20,650 nt of DNA from JAUYQE01 sp035289745 (GTDB lineage Archaea; Nanobdellota; Nanobdellia; Woesearchaeales; GW2011-AR9). The position numbers and the translations under genes are program-made. Below are positions 1-6,783 of the stretch, piece after piece; the first letter of the stretch is position 1, and each line of letters starts with the position of its first letter. A model generated the notes under the pieces. That model was not told the origin of the DNA. It did no database searches and saw only the letters and a program-made list of their open reading frames with translations. Where the stretch lies: positions 1 to 20,650 of the forward strand of contig DATDWF010000017.1 in the NCBI GenBank assembly GCA_035289745.1, in the 5' to 3' direction.

Positions 1-425
1 GGGTGCTGAATACCGCCACGAGCACCATCGCCGGCCTGCAAACGACCCTGGCACTCCAAATACTGCTGAACCACAACGTTTCGTCGAAGCTTTATTTCCT
101 CGACATATGGCAACTTGACCTAAAAACGCTCACCATACAACAGCAGAAAAACTGCCTAGCTTGCCAGGGGACGTATCCAGCCCTCGAAAAGAAAGAAGAA
201 GCTCTGCTCCTCCGCTTTTGTGGTGAGCAAAAGTACCAACTTTCTGGAAAAAAGAAAGACTTGGCCCTCATAAAAAGGCGTTGGGAAAAGATAGGGAAAG
301 TGTTCTTTGAAAAAGACGCTCTTCATAGAGAAAACATAACCCTTTTTGCAGATGGAAGAGCCCTCATAAAAGCCCGTTCAGCAGAAGAGGCCTTTGCGCT
401 CTACGACCAGTACGTAGGAAACTGA
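1..425 (+). CDS. ThiF/MoeB/HesA-type E1-like protein, C-terminal part (5' truncated by window)
   Basis: The reading frame is open from the first bases (codons begin at base 3), so the gene starts outside the window; about 140 residues are visible. The opening residues (VLNTATSTIAGLQTTLALQIL) match the helix after the adenylation core in ThiF/MoeB/HesA/UBA proteins, where a GVL...G..Q..E(A)LK motif is typical. A CLAC pair (around residues 52-55) fits one half of the zinc-binding CxxC pairs of this family. These enzymes adenylate the C-terminus of a ubiquitin-like sulfur carrier for thiamine, molybdopterin or tRNA thiolation, but the substrate cannot be told from this fragment. The gene ends 76 bases before TBP. 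Family call is good; the exact subfamily is unknown because the ATP-binding part is missing. Confidence 0.7.
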   Translation, partial: VLNTATSTIAGLQTTLALQILLNHNVSSKLYFLDIWQLDLKTLTIQQQKNCLACQGTYPALEKKEEALLLRFCGEQKYQLSGKKKDLALIKRRWEKIGKVFFEKDALHRENITLFADGRALIKARSAEEAFALYDQYVGN

Positions 426-432
426 AATGAAA

Positions 433-493
433 TTTATAAAGGAAATGTTTAAAAACTCTCCTCGTCTTTTTAAACTAAAGAATTCATAGGGGG
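433..493 (+). promoter_or_regulatory. TBP gene promoter and ribosome binding site
   Basis: Two TATA-like boxes, TTTATAAA (433-440) and TTTAAAAA (448-455), precede the TBP gene. The second would put transcription start near 475-480, giving a short leader that contains a GGGGG Shine-Dalgarno (488-492) about nine bases before the ATG at 502. Box positions are read from the sequence; transcription start is inferred. Confidence 0.5.
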
Positions 494-501
494 TAACAGG
501 C

Positions 502-1065
502 ATGGCTAAAGGAAAAGAAACCAAGAAGGAAATCAAGATTGTAAATATCGTCGTTTCTACCGGTTTGGAAAAAGACATCCCTCTTGAAAAAATGGCAGCC
601 ACGCTGCCTAATACGGAATATAATCCTGAGCAATTTCCTGGCCTGGTCTTACGAATAAAAGAGCCAAAGACGTCTGCGCTGATATTTTCCAGCGGCAAGG
701 TGGTCTGTACTGGCGCTCGAACCCTGGAAGATGTGGAGAGAAGCATCCAAAGCATTATCCGCAGCCTGAAGAAGATTAATATCCATGTCACCATCAAACC
801 TAAAATCACGGTCCAGAACATCGTCGCTTCGGGCAGCATTGGCATGGACCTGAACCTCAATATTCTGGGAATAAAGCTCCCGCACACCGAATATGAGCCG
901 GAGCAGTTTCCCGGCCTGGTGCACAAGCTCAAAGGAACGAATGCAACATTCCTCTTGTTCAGCAATGGAAAAATCGTCTGCACGGGAACCAAGACAGAGC
1001 AGGCAGTGCATGAAGCGACGGACAAGCTCATTGAGAACCTGAAAAGCATTCTCAAGAAGCCGTAG
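502..1065 (+). CDS. tbp: TATA-box-binding protein (TBP)
   Basis: The 187-residue product is two tandem repeats of the TBP fold. Repeat 1 starts at IVNIVVS and repeat 2 at VQNIVAS. Each repeat contains the signature T-E-Y-x-P-E-Q-F-P-G-L (residues about 38-48 and 129-139) and a later F-S-x-G-K-x-V-C-T-G segment. TBP binds box A of archaeal promoters and recruits TFB and RNA polymerase. The length is normal for archaeal TBP, with a short lysine-rich N-terminus and little C-terminal tail. The ATG at 502 is supported by a GGGGG ribosome binding site. TBP sits directly upstream of the MCM gene on the same strand, with about 200 bases of regulatory-looking DNA between. Confidence 0.97.
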   Translation: MAKGKETKKEIKIVNIVVSTGLEKDIPLEKMAATLPNTEYNPEQFPGLVLRIKEPKTSALIFSSGKVVCTGARTLEDVERSIQSIIRSLKKINIHVTIKPKITVQNIVASGSIGMDLNLNILGIKLPHTEYEPEQFPGLVHKLKGTNATFLLFSNGKIVCTGTKTEQAVHEATDKLIENLKSILKKP

Positions 1066-1109
1066 TTACGGTTCGCCATTGCTAGGAGGCTTGCCTTTTG
1101 AAGCTGCTT

Positions 1110-1119
1110 GGTCTTTTTT
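1110..1119 (+). terminator. T-rich stretch after TBP
   Basis: A run of T residues (within 1110-1119) lies 45-55 bases after the TBP stop codon, followed by CTCTCTC. T-rich tracts terminate archaeal RNA polymerase without needing a hairpin, so this is a plausible TBP terminator. Weak evidence on its own. Confidence 0.35.
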
Positions 1120-1172
1120 TCTCTCTCAAAACTATAGTGATGGTCATGAATTTCGAGCATGATTGGCCGCCA

Positions 1173-1260
1173 TTATATACCGAAGGCATAGCCTTCATGT
1201 ATATCTCCATCCGAAAACCTATAATTTAATATAGGTGAGAATTTCGTAAAGAAGAGGGGG
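1173..1260 (+). promoter_or_regulatory. MCM promoter region with two inverted repeats and RBS
   Basis: An archaeal-looking box A (TTATATA, 1173-1179) begins the region. It overlaps a dyad ATATAC-c-GAAGGC-ata-GCCTTC-at-GTATAT (1175-1204). A second dyad, ACCTATA-atttaa-TATAGGT (1217-1236), has perfect 7-bp arms around another AT-rich box, and CGAAA/TTTCG (1212-1216, 1242-1246) flanks it. A GAGGGGG ribosome binding site (1254-1260) precedes the GTG start at 1268. The dyads are directly visible; their role as operators for a dimeric repressor is inference. Confidence 0.5.
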
Positions 1261-1267
1261 TTGGTCT

Positions 1268-3289
1268 GTGGAAGTCGAAGAGCAGATACGGGTCTTTCGG
1301 GAATTTATCGAACATAATTACTACCCCCAACTCCTCGAAGCCGTAAGAAAAGGAAATGCTTTCCTCACCTTAGATTTCACCGAGCTTATTAAATTCAACA
1401 CAGAAATTACCGAAGAGATTCTCGAAAAGCCCGAAGAGCTGCTCAAGGCTGCAGAAGTGGCTGTAAAAGAATTCGACCTGCCCAAAAAGACCGATAAGTT
1501 CGTTATCCGCTTCCGCGGCCTGCCTGAGTCCCAAAAAGTGTTCATCAGTGAGATTCGCAGCAAGCATTTGAACAAGCTCCTCTGGATGGAAGGCATTGTC
1601 CGCAATAAGACGGAAGTCCGCCCGCAGGTAACGACGGCACGCTTTGAATGCCCCAGCTGTGGAAATATTCTCACCCTACTGCAGCTGGACAAAAAGTTCA
1701 AAGAGCCCACCCGCTGCAGCTGTGGGAGAAAAGGAAAATTTAAAGAAATTTCTAAGGAGTTGGTTGATGGCCAGGGCTTAGTTCTCGAAGAATCTCCTGA
1801 CGAGCTCGATGGGGCACAGCCCAAGCGGATAAACGTTCTTCTCAAAGACGACTTGGTTTCTCCTATTTCTGAAAAAAAAAGCAGTCCGGGATCCCGGATG
1901 CGCCTGGTGGGCTGGGCGGCAGAAGTCCCCATCATTCTCCGGACCGGGGGACGCGCGACAAAATATGACCTCATCATTGAAGCTAATCATATTGAGCCGA
2001 TGGAAGATGATGCTTTAGAGAGAGGCCTGAGCGAGAAAGAAGAAGAGGAAATGAAGAAAATTGCCCATTCTCCAAACCCCATCCGGCTCCTAGCCGAAAG
2101 CATTGCGCCGTCCATTTTTGGCCATGACAAAGTCAAAGAAGCTTTGGTCTTGCAATTGGCAGGTGGCTGCCATAAGCTGCGCCCCGATGGTGTTCGCACG
2201 AGAGGCGATATCCACGTCCTTCTCATTGGCGATCCGGGTAGCGGAAAAAGCCAGCTGCTGAAAAGGATTAGTAAAGTGGCTCCCAAGGCGCGCTATACTA
2301 GTGGCAAAGGCGCCACTGCCGCAGGCATTACAGCAGCAGTCGTCAAAGATGATTTCCTCGGCGGCTGGAGCCTGGAAGCTGGAACGTTAGTCTTAGCCAA
2401 TCAGGGTTTTGCTATCATTGACGAGATGGATAAGATGGGAAAAGATGACCGTTCCGCGCTGCACGAGGGCTTGGAACAGCAGCAGATCAGCATTGCCAAA
2501 GCGAATATCCAAGCGACGCTCCGCTGTGAAACGACAGTTTTAGCAGCAGCCAATCCCAAACTCGGCCGCTTTGATCCCTACGATTTAATTGCCAATCAAA
2601 TCGACCTGCCGCCGACGCTCATCAATCGTTTTGATCTCATTTTTCCTATTAAAGACCTGCCAAATAGAGAAAAAGATGAGCAGGCTGCTTCTTTTATTCT
2701 GAAGCTGCACAAGGATCCGGAAGAAGATAAGGCTAAGATTTCCTCTGATTTGCTCAAAAAGTTTTTCGCGTACGTGCGAAAAAGGATGTTCCCAAAAATT
2801 ACTGATGCGGCTATCGAAGAACTGAAAAGCTATTATGTGAGTATGCGAAACAGCAATATTGGCGAAGAAAGTGGCATCAAAAGCATTCCTATCACTGCTC
2901 GGCAGCTGGAAGCTTTGGTGCGCCTGTCGGAAGCTTCTGCCAAAGTTCGCTTTTCAAAACAGGTGACGAAAAAGGATGCCCAGAAAGCCATCGAGCTTAT
3001 TGATTATTGCTTGAATCAAATTGCCAAAGACGCGGAAACGGGGAGAATTGATATTGACCGCTTGAGCAGCAAGATTACGGCAACCCAGCGGAGTACCATG
3101 AGCATTATTAAAGAGATTATTCATGCACTTGAAGAGCAGCTTCAGAATAAAGTTGTTCCCGTGGAGCAGATTAAAGAAGCAGCCAAAGAAAAAAACATTG
3201 CGGAAGAGCAAGTTGATGACATTCTGGAAAAACTGCGCCGCTCCGGCGATATTTTTGAGCCCAAACGAAACTTTGTGCAATCCTTATGA
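1268..3289 (+). CDS. mcm: Replicative helicase MCM
   Basis: The 673-residue protein is a full-length archaeal MCM, the hexameric 3'-5' helicase that unwinds DNA at the fork. The N-terminal domain carries a zinc site (Cys128, 131, 150, 152). The AAA+ module shows Walker A GDPGSGKS (321-328), Walker B with Asp385-Glu386, sensor 1 Asn429, arginine finger in LINRFD (Arg454) and sensor 2 in TARQLEALVRL (Arg545). A winged helix follows (about 610-673). I chose the GTG at 1268 because of the GAGGGGG ribosome binding site seven bases upstream. Its stop overlaps the ATG of the next gene (ATGA), so the two are translationally coupled. No intein is present although MCM is a common intein host. Confidence 0.97.
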   Translation: MEVEEQIRVFREFIEHNYYPQLLEAVRKGNAFLTLDFTELIKFNTEITEEILEKPEELLKAAEVAVKEFDLPKKTDKFVIRFRGLPESQKVFISEIRSKHLNKLLWMEGIVRNKTEVRPQVTTARFECPSCGNILTLLQLDKKFKEPTRCSCGRKGKFKEISKELVDGQGLVLEESPDELDGAQPKRINVLLKDDLVSPISEKKSSPGSRMRLVGWAAEVPIILRTGGRATKYDLIIEANHIEPMEDDALERGLSEKEEEEMKKIAHSPNPIRLLAESIAPSIFGHDKVKEALVLQLAGGCHKLRPDGVRTRGDIHVLLIGDPGSGKSQLLKRISKVAPKARYTSGKGATAAGITAAVVKDDFLGGWSLEAGTLVLANQGFAIIDEMDKMGKDDRSALHEGLEQQQISIAKANIQATLRCETTVLAAANPKLGRFDPYDLIANQIDLPPTLINRFDLIFPIKDLPNREKDEQAASFILKLHKDPEEDKAKISSDLLKKFFAYVRKRMFPKITDAAIEELKSYYVSMRNSNIGEESGIKSIPITARQLEALVRLSEASAKVRFSKQVTKKDAQKAIELIDYCLNQIAKDAETGRIDIDRLSSKITATQRSTMSIIKEIIHALEEQLQNKVVPVEQIKEAAKEKNIAEEQVDDILEKLRRSGDIFEPKRNFVQSL

Positions 3290-4050
3290 CTTCCTACCAG
3301 CGACATGTCGCCAAGCGAGTACTGCTGCGGGATATTCAGGAAGGCTCTTTTATGAATGCCCAGGCTGAAGAGCCAGATTACCTGCTCACCAGAACAGAAC
3401 AAAAAATTGTTCGTTGCCAAATTATGGGCATTGTTGTTGGCAAAGAGCAAATTGGATCCATGGCCAATATACTCCTTGATGATGGAACAGGAAAACTAAT
3501 GGTACGATTTTTTGAAGAAAATAAGATTTTTGAACGCGTGACTATCGGCGATTGCCTGCTGGTTATTGGCAGAGTTCGCGTCTATAATGAAGAAAAATAC
3601 ATTAGCGCCGAAATAACCAAAAAAGTTGAGCCGCGATGGCTGCAAGTGAGCGCTTTATACGAAAGAAAAAAAATATCTTTGGAACCAAATACAAAAAAAG
3701 AAGCAGGAGGAGAAAGTGACAAATCCCAGCAGCAAGAAAAATTTCAGGAAAGAACAGACAAAGAAGAATTCGAGAAAAAAAAGATCATGGCTTCTGAAGA
3801 TAAACAATTTAAGAACAGCTTGCAGGAAAATCAAATAAAGCCTTTCGAAGAAATGATGGTCGAGGAAGACCAAGAAATTCCTTTTCAAAAATTAGTTCGG
3901 CTTATCAAAGAGCTGGATCAGGGTGATGGAGTTGCTATAGAAAATCTCTTGGAAAAATCTTCATTAGATCATACAGAGCAATACATACAACAGATGCTGG
4001 AACGGGGAGATATCTTTCAAGTGCGACCAGGAAAAATAAAAGTGTTATAA
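3286..4050 (+). CDS. OB-fold and winged-helix protein, RPA2/RPA32-like
   Basis: The 254-residue product has an OB-fold nucleic-acid-binding domain at about residues 40-112 (IMGIVVGKEQ...MANILLDDGTGKLMVRFF...VIGRVRVYNEEKYISAEIT), then a highly charged Lys/Glu/Gln linker (about 130-195), then a predicted winged helix (199-254). This order matches the RPA32 subunit of the eukaryotic single-stranded-DNA-binding complex and archaeal RPA2-type proteins. The last part (MLERGDIFQVRPGKIKVL) strongly resembles the end of the neighbouring MCM (LRRSGDIFEPKR). Its ATG overlaps the MCM stop by four bases, so it is made together with the helicase. A role in ssDNA binding at the fork is inferred; no RPA1 partner is visible here. 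Confidence 0.75.
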   Translation: MTSYQRHVAKRVLLRDIQEGSFMNAQAEEPDYLLTRTEQKIVRCQIMGIVVGKEQIGSMANILLDDGTGKLMVRFFEENKIFERVTIGDCLLVIGRVRVYNEEKYISAEITKKVEPRWLQVSALYERKKISLEPNTKKEAGGESDKSQQQEKFQERTDKEEFEKKKIMASEDKQFKNSLQENQIKPFEEMMVEEDQEIPFQKLVRLIKELDQGDGVAIENLLEKSSLDHTEQYIQQMLERGDIFQVRPGKIKVL

Positions 4051-4101
4051 AAAAAAATGTATGAAGAAATATAAATCTCATGCATTTTTCGCCCCAGAAA
4101 A

Positions 4102-4944
4102 TCAGCTAAAGAAAAGGGGAGTGACATAAACTTCGATAATGCTGCCAACCATCAGCAAGCCTAAGCTAATAATTACCAAATCAAGCGCATCCAGCAAAAC
4201 CCTATTTTCTTTTAAGTCATGCTTGATAAGGGCAATGGAAATAATGCCGCCGGCCAGCCCACCCACAAAATAAGCGGCAATCTCAAAGAAGCCATGCGTC
4301 ATGTAACGTAAGAAGCCCAGCGCTGAACTGGTAAAATAAACAGACAAGGCGGGCAAGCCCACTAAAGCGGTAGCTTGCGCTAATTGATTTTTAATAAAAG
4401 ATCCTATGGCTGCAGCAATGACTGAAGCATTCCACGTTAAAATAAAAAGCGCCCCTGTTCCATAGAGAAAAGAAAATATTAAGCAAAAGAAAAGAACTTT
4501 GAGATTATTCATAAGAATACGGGTAAAAAGGGTAAATTGCGTAATACTGCCCTGTACACTATTATTCACGTTCACAATGGCCCCTTTTTGCAGAGAAAAA
4601 ACAGTTTCCACAATCTTTTCAGGAAGAAAAACATAAGAAAAAGCCAAGGCAGCCGTTATGCCTAAAAAGAGAACCATAAAAAAAATAAGCACTTTGGTAT
4701 GCTCTTTAAGAAGAAAAAATTCTTTGGTGTACTTTAAATCTAACTCTTCTTCATGCTTGATAAGAAGATAAATCATAGGTAATAAAGCAAAAACAATCAA
4801 AAAAACCATTAAAATGCCTGCCACTTCTTTAAAGACCAAATAAGAAAAAAAAAGGCCGATGAGAGAATAGACAAAACCCGTAGCAAAAACCTGCCAAAGC
4901 TTCCTGCGAATAAAAAAAGGGTTAAAAAGGAGTTCTAAGACCAT
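4102..4944 (-). CDS. SpoIIM-family integral membrane protein
   Basis: The product of about 280 residues has a string of hydrophobic helices and the SpoIIM/DUF95 signature: NNLKVLFFCLI, then GTGALFILTWNASVIAAAIG, then a HGFFEIAAYFVGGLAGG segment near the C-terminus. The family is widespread in archaea; in Bacillus SpoIIM acts in engulfment, but the archaeal role is unknown. An upstream ATG (4956) would add four residues. I prefer the ATG at 4944 because family members usually begin MVLE and because a TATA-like box centred near 4971 would place transcription start right at this codon. The gene converges with the MCM/OB operon (51-base gap) and diverges from orc1 across the candidate origin. Confidence 0.85.
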   Translation of the reverse strand: MVLELLFNPFFIRRKLWQVFATGFVYSLIGLFFSYLVFKEVAGILMVFLIVFALLPMIYLLIKHEEELDLKYTKEFFLLKEHTKVLIFFMVLFLGITAALAFSYVFLPEKIVETVFSLQKGAIVNVNNSVQGSITQFTLFTRILMNNLKVLFFCLIFSFLYGTGALFILTWNASVIAAAIGSFIKNQLAQATALVGLPALSVYFTSSALGFLRYMTHGFFEIAAYFVGGLAGGIISIALIKHDLKENRVLLDALDLVIISLGLLMVGSIIEVYVTPLFFS

Positions 4945-4965
4945 AGAAAATCTCATTCTTTAAAA

Positions 4966-4977
4966 TTATTTAAATGT
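4966..4977 (-). promoter_or_regulatory. TATA-like box of the SpoIIM gene
   Basis: On the minus strand the sequence ATTTAAATAA is centred near 4971, about 26 bases before the ATG at 4944. This spacing fits a leaderless transcript and decides between the two possible starts. Inference from position only. Confidence 0.4.
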
Positions 4978-5020
4978 TCTTACTATTAAGAATATAAGTT
5001 TTGAAGAAAAACAAAGGAAC

Positions 5021-5043
5021 ACCCGTTGATTTCCTATGGAAAA
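5021..5043 (-). promoter_or_regulatory. Left origin-recognition-box-like element (ORB-L)
   Basis: The 15-mer ATTTCCTATGGAAAA occupies 5029-5043. Read on the minus strand it is TTTTCCATAGGAAAT followed by CAACGGGT, a dyad plus a G-rich string. This is the layout of archaeal ORB elements bound by Orc1/Cdc6 (core TTTCCAGTGGAAA followed by G residues). An exact opposite-orientation copy lies at 5515-5529. Confidence 0.65.
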
Positions 5044-5514
5044 ATGTTTCTCAGAAAAGAAATGAGAAAAAGAAAAGCCAGAGTTGTTCATCTATTTGCT
5101 CAAACTAATGATTTTCTAGCTTTTTTTATGTAAAAAGATGAGAATAAATCTATTTTCATTTTAAAATAATCTAATTATTTTTCAAATTTTATCTAGTTTA
5201 TATCATTTACTTTATTTATGATTATTGTTATTAATCATCATTATTATTATTTTCCATATAGAAAATAAATAAATAATAAAAACATGATAATTATTACAGA
5301 AGTAAAAAAAGAAAGTATAAAGATATAAAAATTGATAACAGAAAATTGATAACAGAAGATTGACAACAAAGAAAATGTTTATGTTTCAAAAACAAAAATC
5401 TATTCTTTTTCCCATTTTCTTAAATAATATTTAATAGTTAAATGTATACCTATAGATTACTATATTCAATGTTCCTATATCTTTATTAAGAAAAGAAATT
5501 ATTTTTCTTTATAA
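5044..5514. other. Candidate replication origin, AT-rich unwinding region
   Basis: This stretch of about 470 bases has no credible gene. It is extremely rich in A and T, especially 5100-5330, with long runs of ATTATT and AAATAAATAA type. It lies between two inverted ORB-like elements and immediately upstream of orc1/cdc6. In characterised archaeal origins (Pyrococcus, Sulfolobus, Haloferax) a duplex-unwinding AT-rich segment is flanked by ORBs and adjoins an orc1/cdc6 gene. It also holds three tandem 14-bp repeats (5331-5372) and a degenerate dyad TTTTC-catata-GAAAA (5250-5265). Origin function is inferred from architecture. Confidence 0.7.
5331..5372 (+). repeat. Three tandem 14-bp repeats (iteron-like) in the candidate origin
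   Basis: Copies begin at 5331, 5345 and 5359 with an exact 14-base period: ATTGATAACAGAAA, ATTGATAACAGAAG and ATTGACAACAAAGA. The first two differ by one base and the third is more diverged. They lie inside the AT-rich origin-like region about 145 bases left of the right ORB-like element. Function unknown; initiator binding or helical phasing are possibilities. Confidence 0.8.
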
Positions 5515-5536
5515 TTTTCCATAGGAAATGAGGGGG
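5515..5536 (+). promoter_or_regulatory. Right ORB-like element (ORB-R), overlapping orc1 promoter and RBS
   Basis: TTTTCCATAGGAAAT (5515-5529) is the exact reverse complement of the left element and is followed by GAGGGGGTC, giving the dyad-plus-G-string layout of an ORB. The G-string (5532-5536) is also the ribosome binding site of orc1 (ATG 5544). A TATA-like box TTTATAAT (5508-5515) abuts the dyad, so initiator binding here would cover the orc1 core promoter. Confidence 0.65.
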
Positions 5537-5543
5537 TCTGGCG

Positions 5544-6743
5544 ATGAAAATAGGCACGTTTTTTGAAAATTTTTTGAAGAAACGCTCTTTATTTAGTAAT
5601 AAAGCTGTTCTTTTTCCTTCCTATGCTCCTGAAGAAATAAAATATCGTGAAGAACAATTGGAACAGATAGCCAATATTCTGGCACCCTCTCTTCGTTTGG
5701 AAAAGCCTTCCAATCTTTTTATTTATGGGAAAACAGGGACGGGAAAGACCATTTCAGTTAAGCACATTTTTTATTCCTTACAAGAAACAGCGGCTAAAAA
5801 CAAAGTGAATCTCCTCTGTATATATGTGAATTGCAAGCTAAAAAGGGTAGCGGATACAGAATATCGCCTCATTGCCCAGCTTCTTCGGGAATGTGGCAAA
5901 GAAGTGCCCGCAACTGGCCTGCCCACAGACGAGCTTTATAATCTTTTTTATACCGCCCTTGACGAAAAGCCACAAGTAGTTCTTGTGGCGTTGGATGAAA
6001 TAGATCAATTAGCCAAAAAAATAGGTGATGAAATATTTTATAATCTCACGCGGATTAATGCGGAGCTGAAACAAGCGCAAATTAGCATTATTGGCATTTC
6101 CAATAGCCTCTTCTTTTCAGAAAATCTTGATCCACGGGTCAAAAGCAGCCTTTCTGAAGAAGAAATCATTTTTCCTTCATATAATGCTCTCCAAATTCAG
6201 AACATTCTGCGAGGGCGCGCCGCAGGAGCTTTTCGGGAACAAGTCATACAGCCAGGCGTTCTTGAAAAAGGAGCAGCGTATGCTGCCCGGGAACACGGCG
6301 ATGTCCGCCGGGCCATTGATGTTCTTCGCATAGCCGGCGAGATCGCCGAAAGAGAAGCTTCTTCAGTCGTAGAAATGCAGCATCTGGATAAAGCGGAAAA
6401 GAAATTAGAGTCCGACCGCGTTTTTGCTGCTGCTTTGCAGCAGCCCCAGCAATTTCAGCTGGTTTTATATGCCATCCTCCTCATTGCTCCCCAGAAAAAA
6501 AACGTTTTTACGGGTGAGATTTATGAGGTTTATCAAACGTTATGCCATAAAAAAAATCTCAATGTTCTTACCCAGCGCCGGCTTTCCGACATTCTGGCCG
6601 AATTGGACATGCTGGGCATCATCACCGCTAAAATCATTTCGAAAGGCCGCTACGGCCGCACCAGAGAAATTTCCCTTTCTCTTGATGATACTATAATCAT
6701 AACCTTACGGGAGCTCCTGGAAAAATCCCTTCATCTTGAATAG
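5544..6743 (+). CDS. orc1/cdc6: Origin recognition protein Orc1/Cdc6
   Basis: The 399-residue AAA+ protein binds origin boxes and loads MCM. Visible motifs are Walker A GKTGTGKT (62-69), Walker B VALDEID (Asp151-Glu152), sensor 1 in GISNS (Asn187) and sensor 2 in HGDVRRAID (Arg255/256). A C-terminal winged helix follows (about 300-399). Length and domain order are normal for archaeal Orc1/Cdc6. The ATG at 5544 has a GGGGG ribosome binding site seven bases upstream. It is the first gene of a replication block that continues with both PolD subunits, and it directly adjoins the candidate origin, as orc1 genes usually do in archaea. Confidence 0.96.
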   Translation: MKIGTFFENFLKKRSLFSNKAVLFPSYAPEEIKYREEQLEQIANILAPSLRLEKPSNLFIYGKTGTGKTISVKHIFYSLQETAAKNKVNLLCIYVNCKLKRVADTEYRLIAQLLRECGKEVPATGLPTDELYNLFYTALDEKPQVVLVALDEIDQLAKKIGDEIFYNLTRINAELKQAQISIIGISNSLFFSENLDPRVKSSLSEEEIIFPSYNALQIQNILRGRAAGAFREQVIQPGVLEKGAAYAAREHGDVRRAIDVLRIAGEIAEREASSVVEMQHLDKAEKKLESDRVFAAALQQPQQFQLVLYAILLIAPQKKNVFTGEIYEVYQTLCHKKNLNVLTQRRLSDILAELDMLGIITAKIISKGRYGRTREISLSLDDTIIITLRELLEKSLHLE

Positions 6744-6783
6744 CGCTTTTTGTTTCCGTTTCCTCATTGTCTCGATTTGTCCC

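Noticed and set aside
378..1160. Long open frame on the minus strand over TBP (260 codons)
   Set aside because: It lies antisense to the clearly recognisable TBP gene, shows internal repetition only because TBP is itself a tandem repeat, and has no family features.
5100..5330. CRISPR array or satellite in the AT-rich intergenic region
   Set aside because: Only simple A/T runs and one three-unit 14-bp tandem repeat are present, with no repeat-spacer pattern.
6736..6783. Longer DP1 N-terminus from a TTG overlapping orc1
   Set aside because: The added residues (NSAFCFRFLIVSICP) are unlike DP1 proteins, and the ATG at 6784 begins the expected N-terminal domain.
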